Below, one piece after another: positions 34,689 through 43,245 of a stretch of 52,181 nucleotides of DNA (position 1 is the stretch's first letter; every line of letters begins with the position of its first letter). Under the pieces are notes generated by a model. It worked only from the letters and a program-made list of their open reading frames with translations, ran no database searches and was not told the DNA's origin. The stretch covers positions 1-52,181 of the forward strand of contig JAJRSK010000008.1 in assembly GCA_024278835.1 (NCBI GenBank), read 5' to 3'. Source of the DNA: Campylobacterales bacterium. GTDB lineage: Bacteria > Campylobacterota > Campylobacteria > Campylobacterales > QNZT01. Position numbers and translations under genes: made by a program.

Positions 34689-37130
34689 TCACCAAGCTTG
34701 TATCATGTTTAATCGACAAAATGTCATCTCTTGGGCAGTAAAACTACTCTGTAATCGTTCACAATCTAAACTAAATGTGACTAAATCCTCAGCTCTATAC
34801 TCACCGTTTAATCCATAACTAAAGATGGCTTCTCTGTTTTTAAAGGCATATCCTACCCCTAAAAGTCCCTTGATATACCCTTGTTTAAATCGTAACTTTG
34901 GCTGATACTTCAGATACGAACTATCATAAAATTCACTTGGGTGAGAACAGACTGTACTCTTGGTATTATACTCTATATTTTCATTAAAGAGAAAATCATG
35001 CTCCATCCCAAACCCTCTATCATGATAGAGTGGCAAGGTAAATTGCCCATAAAAATTTGTATTGTCATCTTCAAAATGGTTGATATCTAAACCAGCCGTT
35101 ATCGTGCTTAAATCATCTAAAAGATAGGTGTCATAAAGACCTAGATGATAAACATTCGTCTCATTTTGTATCATGCAATTTCTATAATTGACAAAGGCAC
35201 CATTTCGGTAATAAGCATCCATGTATAAACTATGCGCTCCAATACTTGGACTCCAGCTTAAACGAGGTACAACTGTATCAAAATCATCAAAGTGTTCTAG
35301 CCCTACGCCAACACTCCATTTGTCAATCTTTGTATTGATAAACAACCCCATGCCATCATAATCTTTATAAAGCCCATCAAAGCTATAATTTTGAAACTCC
35401 ACACCCACTTGCATATCTTTTCTAACAAAAGCATTATTGACACCAATTTTATAGTTAGTGTAACTAACAGCACTATCCTCAACATACTCCACACCTGCCC
35501 ATAGAGAAGTCTTTTTGCTCTCTTCTCTTCTGACTAACTCTGCTGGGGTTGGTTTGCTTAAAAACTCTATTTTTTCTTGGGAAAAAAGTCCTTTTGGATT
35601 AACAATCTTATAACTTCCTTCGGTTAAAACGATATCTTTATAACGGGTAGGTTTTTTGATAGGTCCCATGGCAGACTTTAAGAGTGTGCGAGAAAATTTT
35701 AACATACTTTCTTCATCCCTCTTTGCACGCATTTGCAATTGACTTACTAAGGTGCTGAGTGTTGCTCTTGCCTCTAACCAATCTTTATCCTTAAATGTAT
35801 GCATCAGGCTATATGCGTAGTGATACTTGGCAAGATAATACTCTTTAGCATTGGGATTTCTTACTATCTTTCTAAATTCTAAAACACTTTTATCATACTG
35901 CTTCATTTTTTCAAGGGCTGAAGCGTAATGAAACCTTAACAGAGTATCTTCAGGATATGCCACTAAATAGGTTTCAAAATAGGGCAATGCCAACTTCTCT
36001 TTTTTTGAAAAGTAGTAAATTTCAGCAATCTCTTTGGCTATTTTTGGATCATGGGTTTTATCATAATAGCGTTTGTAAAATAGGAGTGCATTCTCCATAT
36101 CTTTGGCTTTATGTAAAGAGATTGCTTGTGAAAGCAGTTGGTTTTTTTCATAATGCTCTTGATAAGAGCGCAACTCTTTATCATCAGGATGCGTTTTGAG
36201 TAATTTTTTAAAGAGACGATTTGCCTCCTCTTCTTTACCAACATGCAGATACGAAAATGCCATCTTTTTTTCCAAATCAAATCTCTTCTTGGTATCGCTC
36301 TCTTTTTTTGCTAAATCAGGAAGATAGTATAAAGCATGCTCATAATCTCTCATCACATAAAGGATATTAGTGTAGAGTGTAATGCTGTGATTAGTGTGTT
36401 TCCTTACTGGATACAGTGTATGAAATGCTTTTTTCAGATACCCTTTCCAGTATAAGTTTTCAGCTAGTACAATTTTAGCATCAATATTTTGTGGATTTTT
36501 TTTAACGTACTTTTGCAATGTACTGATAAACGCCTTGGGACTTTTTTCTTGCTTTAAAAGATAGAGATAGTTATTAAGCGCACTCCCATCTTCTGCTAAA
36601 CGTTTTTCAGCTTTGCTTAGGGCTATCTCTCTTTTTAAATTCTTAATTTTTTTGCTATCTGTGTAGTGATGCTTAGATAATAGCTTAACACTCTTATCAT
36701 CTTTTCCTATCTTATGATAAGCATCTGCTACCTCTAAGTCAACTTTAGCGTCAAATGAGAAACCTGCTTTTAGTGCCTTTTCATAAAATTCACACATCAA
36801 AGCATACTTATTTTGTCGGTAAAAAGTATGTAGCGACTTACTAGCAGAGGCATTTTTAAGTCCACTTTTTGCTTCTAAGGCTTTGATAATAGCAAGTTGT
36901 TTTTTTATTTTTATAGCAGCGGGTTCACTCGCATCAAAGGCTAAAATCTCTTTAACATACTTTTCTGCCAAGTTATATTGATGATTTTGTAGATAATACT
37001 TACTCAGCAACAATCTATTGCCAACATCATGCTTGTTGGCATCGGCTTGACTCTTCACAAAGGGAACATCGATTTCTATGGCTTGCATCATACTTAAAAG
37101 ACAAAACAATCCAGCTGCTATTTTTTTCAT
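34689..37130 (-). CDS. TPR-repeat/beta-barrel outer-membrane exopolysaccharide exporter (PgaA/BcsC-like)
   Basis: 813 residues. Signal peptide MKKIAAGLFCLLSMMQAIE, then TPR-like helical hairpins to about residue 510 (NRLLLSKYYLQNHQYNLAEKY is unit one; LALPYFETYLVAYPEDTLLR and DKSVLEFRKIVRNPNAKEYY are later ones). From about residue 550 alternating beta strands form a barrel (WAGVEYVEDSAVSYTNYKIG, SVGVGLEHFDD, LYMDAYYRNGAFVNYRN), ending in a terminal tryptophan as outer-membrane barrels usually do. Such proteins guide polymer through the periplasm and out. It is the first gene of the minus-strand operon; the 66-bp divergent gap to 37197 must hold its promoter. Confidence 0.85.
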   Translation of the reverse strand: MKKIAAGLFCLLSMMQAIEIDVPFVKSQADANKHDVGNRLLLSKYYLQNHQYNLAEKYVKEILAFDASEPAAIKIKKQLAIIKALEAKSGLKNASASKSLHTFYRQNKYALMCEFYEKALKAGFSFDAKVDLEVADAYHKIGKDDKSVKLLSKHHYTDSKKIKNLKREIALSKAEKRLAEDGSALNNYLYLLKQEKSPKAFISTLQKYVKKNPQNIDAKIVLAENLYWKGYLKKAFHTLYPVRKHTNHSITLYTNILYVMRDYEHALYYLPDLAKKESDTKKRFDLEKKMAFSYLHVGKEEEANRLFKKLLKTHPDDKELRSYQEHYEKNQLLSQAISLHKAKDMENALLFYKRYYDKTHDPKIAKEIAEIYYFSKKEKLALPYFETYLVAYPEDTLLRFHYASALEKMKQYDKSVLEFRKIVRNPNAKEYYLAKYHYAYSLMHTFKDKDWLEARATLSTLVSQLQMRAKRDEESMLKFSRTLLKSAMGPIKKPTRYKDIVLTEGSYKIVNPKGLFSQEKIEFLSKPTPAELVRREESKKTSLWAGVEYVEDSAVSYTNYKIGVNNAFVRKDMQVGVEFQNYSFDGLYKDYDGMGLFINTKIDKWSVGVGLEHFDDFDTVVPRLSWSPSIGAHSLYMDAYYRNGAFVNYRNCMIQNETNVYHLGLYDTYLLDDLSTITAGLDINHFEDDNTNFYGQFTLPLYHDRGFGMEHDFLFNENIEYNTKSTVCSHPSEFYDSSYLKYQPKLRFKQGYIKGLLGVGYAFKNREAIFSYGLNGEYRAEDLVTFSLDCERLQSSFTAQEMTFCRLNMIQAW

Positions 37131-37180
37131 AATAGTATTATCGACAAATAGTAAAAAAAATAAAGCCCTTTACAAGAGTT

Positions 37181-37197
37181 TTGCTATACTTTTTGCA
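37181..37197 (+). promoter_or_regulatory. Extended -10 (TGCTATACT) placed for a leaderless transcript
   Basis: TGCTATACT at 37182-37190 is an extended -10 with TATACT ending 6 bp before the ATG at 37197. The predicted transcription start therefore falls on or next to the start codon, and no ribosome binding site is present in the preceding 20 bases. No good -35 is seen at 37162-37167. Confidence 0.45.
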
Positions 37198-38012
37198 TGG
37201 AATTTTTTACATCTCTAGAGAAGATACTAAAAACGCAAGATACAGAAGAGAAGATAACAGAGTTTTCGCTTTTTTATAAAGCCTATCATGATAAGCAACT
37301 TAGCTTCTATCATGATAGCTCTCCTATCGTTTTTACAAGCCCCTCCTATGCCAAAACTTGTCGTATCGTAGATGCTAGAGTGATACCTAAAAGAACGGCT
37401 CTCTCTACCACAAAAGGGAAAGCCCTGCTCATCCATGCTATCGCACATATCGAATATTCTGCGATTGACTTAGCCTTAGATCACGCCTATCGCTTTCGCC
37501 ATATGCCTCAGAAATTTTATGATGATTGGTTAGAAGTGGCAGAAGATGAAATCAGACACTTTTTACTCTGTGAAGCACTTCTTAAACAACATGGCTATCA
37601 CTATGGTTCTTTTGATGTGCATGCCTTTTTATTTGATGTCTCTCAAAAGTCACTCGATTTACTCACGCGCATGGCAGTAGTACCTAGGCATTTGGAAGCT
37701 TCTGGTCTGGATGCCAATCCACAAATGATACAAAAACTTTCCAAGCATCATGATAGCTTTGCAAAAGCGTGTATCAGTACCCTAGAAACTATCCTCAAAG
37801 AGGAGGTAAGCCATGTTCAAAAAGGGGATTATTGGTTTAAATGGGCATGCCAGAGAGAGGGAGTTGATCCTGAAAAGTATTTTGATATCGTAGAGAAAGT
37901 ATTGCCTGGAGCAAAAAAGAAAAAACCTTTTGTCAATGTCAAAGCACGACAAAAGGCGGGATTCTCCTGCAAAGAACTACGCCTTATTACAGACCAGGAG
38001 TGCCAAGAGTAA
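37197..38012 (+). CDS. DUF455 family ferritin-like protein
   Basis: 271 residues. The ferritin-like diiron pattern is visible: AHIEYSAIDLALDHAYRFRH (E-x-x-H-type helix), WLEVAEDEIRHFLLCEALL (E-x-x-x-R-H) and ILKEEVSHVQKGDYWFKWAC (E-x-x-H). This is the DUF455 arrangement, related to MiaE-type hydroxylases; its substrate is unknown. The start ATG has no Shine-Dalgarno but a near-perfect extended -10 just upstream, so the mRNA may be leaderless. The N-terminal region carries two TATCATGATA palindromes 24 bp apart (37284, 37308), read AYHDKQLSFYHDSS, in the most variable part of the protein. Confidence 0.8.
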   Translation: MEFFTSLEKILKTQDTEEKITEFSLFYKAYHDKQLSFYHDSSPIVFTSPSYAKTCRIVDARVIPKRTALSTTKGKALLIHAIAHIEYSAIDLALDHAYRFRHMPQKFYDDWLEVAEDEIRHFLLCEALLKQHGYHYGSFDVHAFLFDVSQKSLDLLTRMAVVPRHLEASGLDANPQMIQKLSKHHDSFAKACISTLETILKEEVSHVQKGDYWFKWACQREGVDPEKYFDIVEKVLPGAKKKKPFVNVKARQKAGFSCKELRLITDQECQE

Positions 38013-38017
38013 AAATC

Positions 38018-38716
38018 CTAAAAATTAACCACTAGATACATCTGTATCCCATTTCGTCTTTGCGGTTTGAAGTAGTAATTCTCATACTCATAATATCGCA
38101 CATTGTCGATGATAACATCCCGTGCACCCAGAGGTAAGGTATCTACCATGCTCCCTACTTGATAACAATATGTCTGGCTCCTATAGGGATTTGACACTAC
38201 ACGGTATCCACGCACACCAAATTCTCTTTGGTAGTAGACATCATGATAGCGATAATAATCTCTATTGGAAATGCGCAGATGTGTATTTCCAATAGGTAAA
38301 GAGAGTACGATAGCCCCTAGTGGTGCTTCTACCACACGGAATCCTTGATTGTACGGTCTGTAAAATATACCCTGATTATACGCATAACGATGCCCATTAT
38401 GTCTAAAACGATAAGCATTAGGATACAGATGAGAGAAACGATACTCAACGCTTCGATGTGATGGTTTATCATGATATATTGGTCGTACCCGCTGTGGGAC
38501 TTGCACGACATGCCCACGATGGTGAGAAGCAATTCTTCTATTGTTATAAACATCTCCATTTAGTAGATAGCGATGGCTTCTATCTATATCTGACCTGCTA
38601 GGTCCACTATGTTTGCTGTTGTGGTAGGCTTCCACCCTTGTCATATCGGCAAGAGAAGAAACTTGAACACTTAGTAAGAGTGCCAACGCGACACCTATTC
38701 TATTTTTGACTATCAT
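38018..38716 (-). CDS. Secreted DUF6515-like Tyr/Arg/His-rich repeat protein
   Basis: 232 residues. N-terminal signal (VKNRIGVALALLLSVQVSSLAD). The body is rich in Y, R, H and N, with two related modules: NQGIFYRPYNQGFRVVEAP-LGAIVLSLPIG with RDYYRYHDVYYQREFGVRGY, then VGSMVDTLPLGARDVI with VRYYEYENYYFKP. The G-x-V-LP-x-G plus YY-x-x-x-x-YY pattern is that of DUF6515-type proteins, whose function is unknown. It is convergent with the DUF455 gene, 5 bp apart. The start codon ATG (38716) lies inside a TATCATGATA palindrome; another at 38467 gives YHD. Confidence 0.65.
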   Translation of the reverse strand: MIVKNRIGVALALLLSVQVSSLADMTRVEAYHNSKHSGPSRSDIDRSHRYLLNGDVYNNRRIASHHRGHVVQVPQRVRPIYHDKPSHRSVEYRFSHLYPNAYRFRHNGHRYAYNQGIFYRPYNQGFRVVEAPLGAIVLSLPIGNTHLRISNRDYYRYHDVYYQREFGVRGYRVVSNPYRSQTYCYQVGSMVDTLPLGARDVIIDNVRYYEYENYYFKPQRRNGIQMYLVVNF

Positions 38717-38832
38717 GATAAGTCTCCTTTTGTTGAACTTTCATGAGAGTATAAAAGAAAATGATGAAGTGATTGTGAATTAAACCCTTTGATAACCCCT
38801 TAGCTCATACGGCTTCACAGTGGCTACCTCAT

Positions 38833-39384
38833 TTAACAGTAATCAGCTAAAAGTCCTGCTTTTAATCCCTTATAGGTCTCTTCACCCACCAGTTCCTTTA
38901 CGATTTCTAGGGCAAAACAGACGGCTGTAGCAGGACCACGAGAAGTGATAATATTTTTGTCCACAACAACATTTTGTGCATCAGTAAATTTTTCTACACC
39001 AATATCTTTTTCATAAGAGGGATAACAAGTATATCTATTTTTGATAAGCCCAGCTGCATTCAGTGCCATAGGTGCAGCACAAATGGCTCCTACTTTTTTA
39101 CCACTACTATCAAATTCTTTGAGAAGTGTTTGCACACGTGCATTTTCTTTTAAAGCGACTGCGCCATCATGCCCACCAGGTAAGACTATCATATCAAACT
39201 CTTCACTAACGACATTGTTTATCGTATTGTTAGCAATGATTGTGATGCCATTGGCACCCGTCACTTCACGCTCATCCAAAGAAGCTGTCACCACTTCAAT
39301 CCCACCACGACGCAATACATCGATGATAGTCACTGCTTCTATCTCTTCAAAACCCTTTGCTAATGGCACAAGAACACTTGCCAT
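38833..39384 (-). CDS. DJ-1/PfpI family protein (protein/nucleotide deglycase-like)
   Basis: 183 residues. MASVLVPLAKGFEEIEAVTIIDVLRR, IVLPGGHDGAVAL and GAICAAPMALNAAGL with the nucleophile-elbow cysteine, then ITSRGPATAVCFALEIV, are the full set of DJ-1/YajL/ThiJ motifs, including the N-terminal Glu that contacts the cysteine. These proteins act on glyoxal adducts or as redox-sensitive chaperones; the exact activity cannot be told from sequence. It follows efp by 10 bp on the same strand and is likely co-transcribed with it. The 116-bp gap to the DUF6515 gene shows no other feature. Confidence 0.88.
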   Translation of the reverse strand: MASVLVPLAKGFEEIEAVTIIDVLRRGGIEVVTASLDEREVTGANGITIIANNTINNVVSEEFDMIVLPGGHDGAVALKENARVQTLLKEFDSSGKKVGAICAAPMALNAAGLIKNRYTCYPSYEKDIGVEKFTDAQNVVVDKNIITSRGPATAVCFALEIVKELVGEETYKGLKAGLLADYC

Positions 39385-39394
39385 CTCTACTCCT

Positions 39395-39961
39395 TTACTC
39401 TTTGATTTTTTCTAGATACTCACCCTTGGCTGTATCCACTTTCACTGTATCCCCTTCAAGCACATGGTAAGGTATCTGAATGACTGCCCCACTCTCTAGT
39501 GTTGCTGGCTTTTTACCCCCTTGTGAATCGCCCTTGAAGTTTGGTCCTGTCTCTGCTATTTTTAAGATAACGGGATTTGGCGCTTCGACATCTATCGCGT
39601 TACCATTGTGAAAAAGAATCTCAACATTCATCCCGTCGATAATCCACTTTGCTGTATCACCCACCGCGTCATGCGTCAAGCCTATCTGATCATACGTCAC
39701 CGTATCCATAAACTGTAACATCTCACCATCATCATAAAGAAATTGCATCGTCTTTTGCTCTAAATCTGGCTTCTCACACTTATCTCCCGCATGAAAGGTC
39801 TTTTCAATCACTTTTCCATTAAGATAAGACTTTATCTTACAGCGAACAAAGGCAGCACCCTTACCTGGTTTTACATGTTGATAATCCGTAATTTTAAACG
39901 GTTTACCATCTAATTCTATCTTCATCCCTTTTTTTAACTCATTCATCGATATTGTCGCCAT
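39395..39961 (-). CDS. efp: Elongation factor P
   Basis: 188 residues, normal length. Domain I has [21 protein letters not shown], with the lysine in the loop (PGKG, about residue 34) that is lysylated in EpmA-type systems and that contacts the peptidyl-tRNA at polyproline stalls. Domains II and III follow with [24 protein letters not shown] and [19 protein letters not shown] at the C-terminus. First gene of a two-gene minus-strand unit with the DJ-1 protein. Starts at ATG 39961. Confidence 0.96.
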   Translation of the reverse strand: MATISMNELKKGMKIELDGKPFKITDYQHVKPGKGAAFVRCKIKSYLNGKVIEKTFHAGDKCEKPDLEQKTMQFLYDDGEMLQFMDTVTYDQIGLTHDAVGDTAKWIIDGMNVEILFHNGNAIDVEAPNPVILKIAETGPNFKGDSQGGKKPATLESGAVIQIPYHVLEGDTVKVDTAKGEYLEKIKE

Positions 39962-40037
39962 CTATGCTCCTAGATTATAATTTATTAAGAGTATAACAAA
40001 AAATGGATAAAGAGCCTTTGAGATAAACAATTACAAA

Positions 40038-40370
40038 ATGGTTTTCTTGTGGTATCTGCCCTAGGTTTGCTAACAGCCTGTGGTGGTGGAAGTACAAACA
40101 GTTCTGAAGCACCATCATCTGAGAATAATAAAGCTATTGCGAGTATCAAAGAGGCTTCGCAGATATGCTATTCATCTGCAAAAAATAAGCTTTTTGTTGT
40201 CTCTGACAAGGGCATACTTTATGAGTTCTAAATACGACATCACAAACAATAACATTACCTATACCTGCCGAAGGGGTAGCATTTGACAATAGTGGCAATA
40301 TCTACTTTGCTAGCGATAGCCATGGAAAAGTCTATAAATATTCTCTCAGAGCTTGGCATAGAATAAACCT
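40038..40370 (+). pseudogene. Remnant of a lipoprotein with beta-propeller repeats
   Basis: Coding remains can be followed in two frames. From about 40049 comes the end of a lipoprotein signal (LGLLTACGGGSTNSSE, lipobox TAC) and KEASQICYSSAKNKLFVVSDKGILYEF, ending in a TAA at about 40231. From 40232 the same kind of sequence continues, IPAEGVAFDNSGNIYFASDSHGKVYKYSL, then stops near 40370 without a proper end. VSDKGILYEF and A-FD-SGNIYFASDSHGKVYKY are typical blade segments of SMP-30/SdiA-regulated/NHL-type propellers. The true start is lost (the ATG at 40038 is out of frame), a stop or frameshift breaks the first blade, and the 3' part is deleted. It is a decayed gene. Hairpin B follows directly. 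Confidence 0.7.
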
Positions 40371-40374
40371 TCAT

Positions 40375-40508
40375 CAAAAAATAGCTAAAATATGTGAGGT
40401 TCTTATCTCAGACACAGACTCCGAGGGCAAATCCTCCCTGCGGTCTAAGCCTCTGCGTGTGTATCTGAGATAAGAACCTCACAAAAACAGACAAAAGGCT
40501 ATTTTTTG
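40375..40508. repeat. Long nested hairpin with conserved loop core before polA (hairpin B)
   Basis: An outer perfect 11-bp pair (CAAAAAATAGC at 40375-40385 and its complement at 40498-40508) encloses a perfect 19-bp pair (GTGAGGTTCTTATCTCAGA at 40394-40412 and its complement at 40464-40482). The central core at 40421-40454 is the same 34-nt sequence as in hairpin A (29 of 34 identical: CCGAGG, CAAATCCTCCC, GGTCT, AGCCTCT), yet the stems are unrelated. The right outer arm contains the TTG start of polA, so the structure could influence polA translation or end transcription from upstream. GAGG and CCTC inside the core can form a small stem of their own. Confidence 0.75.
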
Positions 40509-43172
40509 AAAACCATCACCGTCATCGATACATTCGGATTTTTCTTCCGAAACTACTACGCCCTTCCCTATTTAAAGAGTAAAAAAGGTTTTCCAACAGG
40601 ACTGCTCACAGGATTTATGAATTTTATCTCTTCTGTGAACAAAGAGCACAACACAGACTACATCCTCTTTGCCCTAGACTCCAAAGAGAAGACACTACGA
40701 AAAGAGATAGACCCAAACTACAAAGCCAATCGCCCTTCTCCACCAGAAGATTTGCTTAAACAACTTCCCATTGCTACAAGGTGGATAGAAGAGATGGGCT
40801 TTAAAAAACTTGAAATGCCTGGGTATGAAGCCGATGATATCATCGGGTCCATCGTCACTTACGCAAAAAAGAACAATATGAAAGTACGCGTTGTCTCTCA
40901 TGATAAAGATCTCTATCAACTCATTGAAGATGATATCGTACATCTACATGACCCCATGAAAAAGATAGATATTGATGAAGAAAAATGCCAAGAAAAGTTT
41001 GGTATTCCTCCTTCTAAAGTAGTCGATTATCTTGCCATTGTAGGCGATGCCAGCGATAATATCCCCGGCGTAAAAGGTATCGGAGCAAAAGGAGCAACCA
41101 AGCTTTTAAATGAATTTAAAAACTTAGAAGATATATATGCCAACTTAGAGAGTATCGCCAACCCCCGTACGGTTAAACTCTTAAATGAGAGTCGAGAAAA
41201 TGCATTTTTAAGTAAGCAACTTGCTACACTCTATACTGATTTGATAGCGCATTGCAATATGGATGAGTTTACATTTCCAGAGACAAACCCTATCATAAAA
41301 ATAGCCGATGACCTACTAGAGTATGATATGAACGCCATCCTCAAACGGGCAGGAGCTAGCTATGAAAACAATGCAAAATCTGCAGAAACCATGCCACAAA
41401 AAAAGTTTCAACCCCTACTCTTAAACACCAAAGAGAAACTACACAGCACACTTGATAAAATTCCCCCAAAAAGTATCATCGCCTTTGATACAGAAACCAC
41501 AGGGATAGATTCCCAAAGTGCCAAAATCGTCGGCTTCTCTTTTGCCTATGATGAGAGCAAAGCCTATTATGTGCCTATCGCACACAATTATCTTGGTGTA
41601 GGAGAACAAGTGAGCATGGAAGATGCCAAAGCAACACTTATACGTCTTTTTGACACACACCATATCCTTGGACAAAATCTCAAGTATGACTACGCTATCT
41701 TAAAACACAACTTTGATTTAACAGACTTAGAAGTCTATGCCGATACGATGATTATGTCTTGGTTACTTGACTCTTCACTCTCAGCAGGGCTAGACAAGAT
41801 GGCGATGCGCTATTTTCAACATGAGATGATTGCTTTTAAAGAGACTGTCAAAAAAGGGGAAACTTTTGCCTCAGTAGAACTTGTCGATGCTTGTAAATAC
41901 GCAGCAGAAGATGCATGGATGACACTCAAACTCTATAATTTCTTAAAAGATAAGTTAGGCGAAGCGTTGGAGAAAGTAGCAAAAGAGGTTGAATACCCTT
42001 TTGTAAATACCCTTATCATGATAGAAGATGCAGGTATCATGATAGATATCCCATTTTTTGAAATGCTCTTAAAAGAGGCAAGTGAAAAGATAGCACATTT
42101 AACAAAAGAGATTTATACACTCGCCACAAGAGAATTTAACATCAATTCTACCCAACAGTTAGGTTCTGTGCTTTTTGAAACCCTAGCTCTTAAGGCTGGG
42201 AAAAAGACAAAAACGGGTTATTCTACCAATGAAAAAGTCCTTAACGACCTCTATGATGCACACCCCATCATCCCAAAACTTCTAGAATATCGAGAGATTT
42301 ATAAGTTACGCTCCACGTACATAGACCCACTTTTGAAGCTAGGTAAAAAAGCAGATGATAGACGCATTCATACCTCATTTTTACAGACTGGTACCACCAC
42401 AGGAAGACTCAGCTCTAAAAATCCAAACCTGCAAAATATCCCCGTACGTACAGAGGTAGGCAGACGCATCCGTGAAGGATTTATCGCAAAAGAAGGATAC
42501 ACATTAGTTGGGATTGATTACTCACAAATAGAACTACGCCTACTTGCTCACTTCTCACAAGATAGCGCTTTAATGCAAGCCTTTTCTGAAGATAAAGATA
42601 TCCACCTTGAAACCGCTATCAAGATTTTTGGAGAGAGTGAAGGTAAGAGCAAGAGAAATGTGGCAAAAAGTATCAACTTTGGTCTTCTATATGGCATGGG
42701 TTCACGTAAACTTGCACAGACCATTGATGTCAGCGTAGCAGAGGCCAAAACTTACATCGAAAACTATTTTGCCTCTTTTCCTACGGTGAAAAATTATCTT
42801 GAGTCTATCAAGGATCAGGCAAAAAGAGAAAACTGTGTGCACACCCTTTTGGGGCGACGTCGTGTTTTTGATTATGACTCTGCCAATGCCTTTGAAAAAG
42901 CGGGATTTGAAAGAGAGAGTGTCAATACTGTTTTTCAAGGCTCAGCTGCTGATCTCATCAAACTCTCTATGAATAAACTTATCAAAGAGATGGATCCAAA
43001 AGAAGGCACCATGCTACTACAAATCCATGATGAACTTATCTTTGAAGTCAAAAAAGATACAGCAGACGCTTATGCAGATAAAGCCAGAGAAATCATGGAA
43101 AACATTTATCCACTCACTATTCCTCTTCGCTGTTCTGTGAGTATTGGGGAAAATTGGGGAAAATTAAAATAA
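40506..43172 (+). CDS. polA: DNA polymerase I
   Basis: 888 residues, TTG start preceded by AAAAGG. The N-terminal 5'-3' exonuclease has VIDTFGFFFRNYYALP, YEADDIIGSIV, DKDLYQL and DASDNIPGVKGIG. The 3'-5' exonuclease is active by motif: FDTETTGID (Exo I) and DTMIMSWLLD. The polymerase domain has TTGRLSSKNPNLQNIPVRTE, VGIDYSQIELRLLAHFS (motif A), KRNVAKSINFGLLYGMGSRKL (O-helix) and QIHDELIFEV (motif C). Roles are Okazaki-fragment processing and repair. The start codon lies in the right arm of hairpin B, which is unusual. Palindromes at 42014 and 42035, 21 bp apart, encode IMIEDAGIMIDIP just after the exonuclease domain. Confidence 0.96.
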   Translation: MKTITVIDTFGFFFRNYYALPYLKSKKGFPTGLLTGFMNFISSVNKEHNTDYILFALDSKEKTLRKEIDPNYKANRPSPPEDLLKQLPIATRWIEEMGFKKLEMPGYEADDIIGSIVTYAKKNNMKVRVVSHDKDLYQLIEDDIVHLHDPMKKIDIDEEKCQEKFGIPPSKVVDYLAIVGDASDNIPGVKGIGAKGATKLLNEFKNLEDIYANLESIANPRTVKLLNESRENAFLSKQLATLYTDLIAHCNMDEFTFPETNPIIKIADDLLEYDMNAILKRAGASYENNAKSAETMPQKKFQPLLLNTKEKLHSTLDKIPPKSIIAFDTETTGIDSQSAKIVGFSFAYDESKAYYVPIAHNYLGVGEQVSMEDAKATLIRLFDTHHILGQNLKYDYAILKHNFDLTDLEVYADTMIMSWLLDSSLSAGLDKMAMRYFQHEMIAFKETVKKGETFASVELVDACKYAAEDAWMTLKLYNFLKDKLGEALEKVAKEVEYPFVNTLIMIEDAGIMIDIPFFEMLLKEASEKIAHLTKEIYTLATREFNINSTQQLGSVLFETLALKAGKKTKTGYSTNEKVLNDLYDAHPIIPKLLEYREIYKLRSTYIDPLLKLGKKADDRRIHTSFLQTGTTTGRLSSKNPNLQNIPVRTEVGRRIREGFIAKEGYTLVGIDYSQIELRLLAHFSQDSALMQAFSEDKDIHLETAIKIFGESEGKSKRNVAKSINFGLLYGMGSRKLAQTIDVSVAEAKTYIENYFASFPTVKNYLESIKDQAKRENCVHTLLGRRRVFDYDSANAFEKAGFERESVNTVFQGSAADLIKLSMNKLIKEMDPKEGTMLLQIHDELIFEVKKDTADAYADKAREIMENIYPLTIPLRCSVSIGENWGKLK

Positions 43173-43187
43173 AGTGTAAAGTAGTGC

Positions 43188-43216
43188 TTGACACTTTATA
43201 AATTTTCTGATATACT
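43188..43216 (+). promoter_or_regulatory. Near-consensus sigma-70-type promoter with overlapping dyad for the MerR gene
   Basis: TTGACA (43188-43193), 17-bp spacer, TATACT (43211-43216): the best promoter in the window. AAAGTGT at 43171-43177 and ACACTTT at 43191-43197 form an inverted repeat that covers the -35, a plausible operator for the MerR-type protein encoded 30 bp downstream. Autoregulation is inference. Confidence 0.75.
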
Positions 43217-43245
43217 TCTCCTTATCAAATACAAGGAGCATCATC

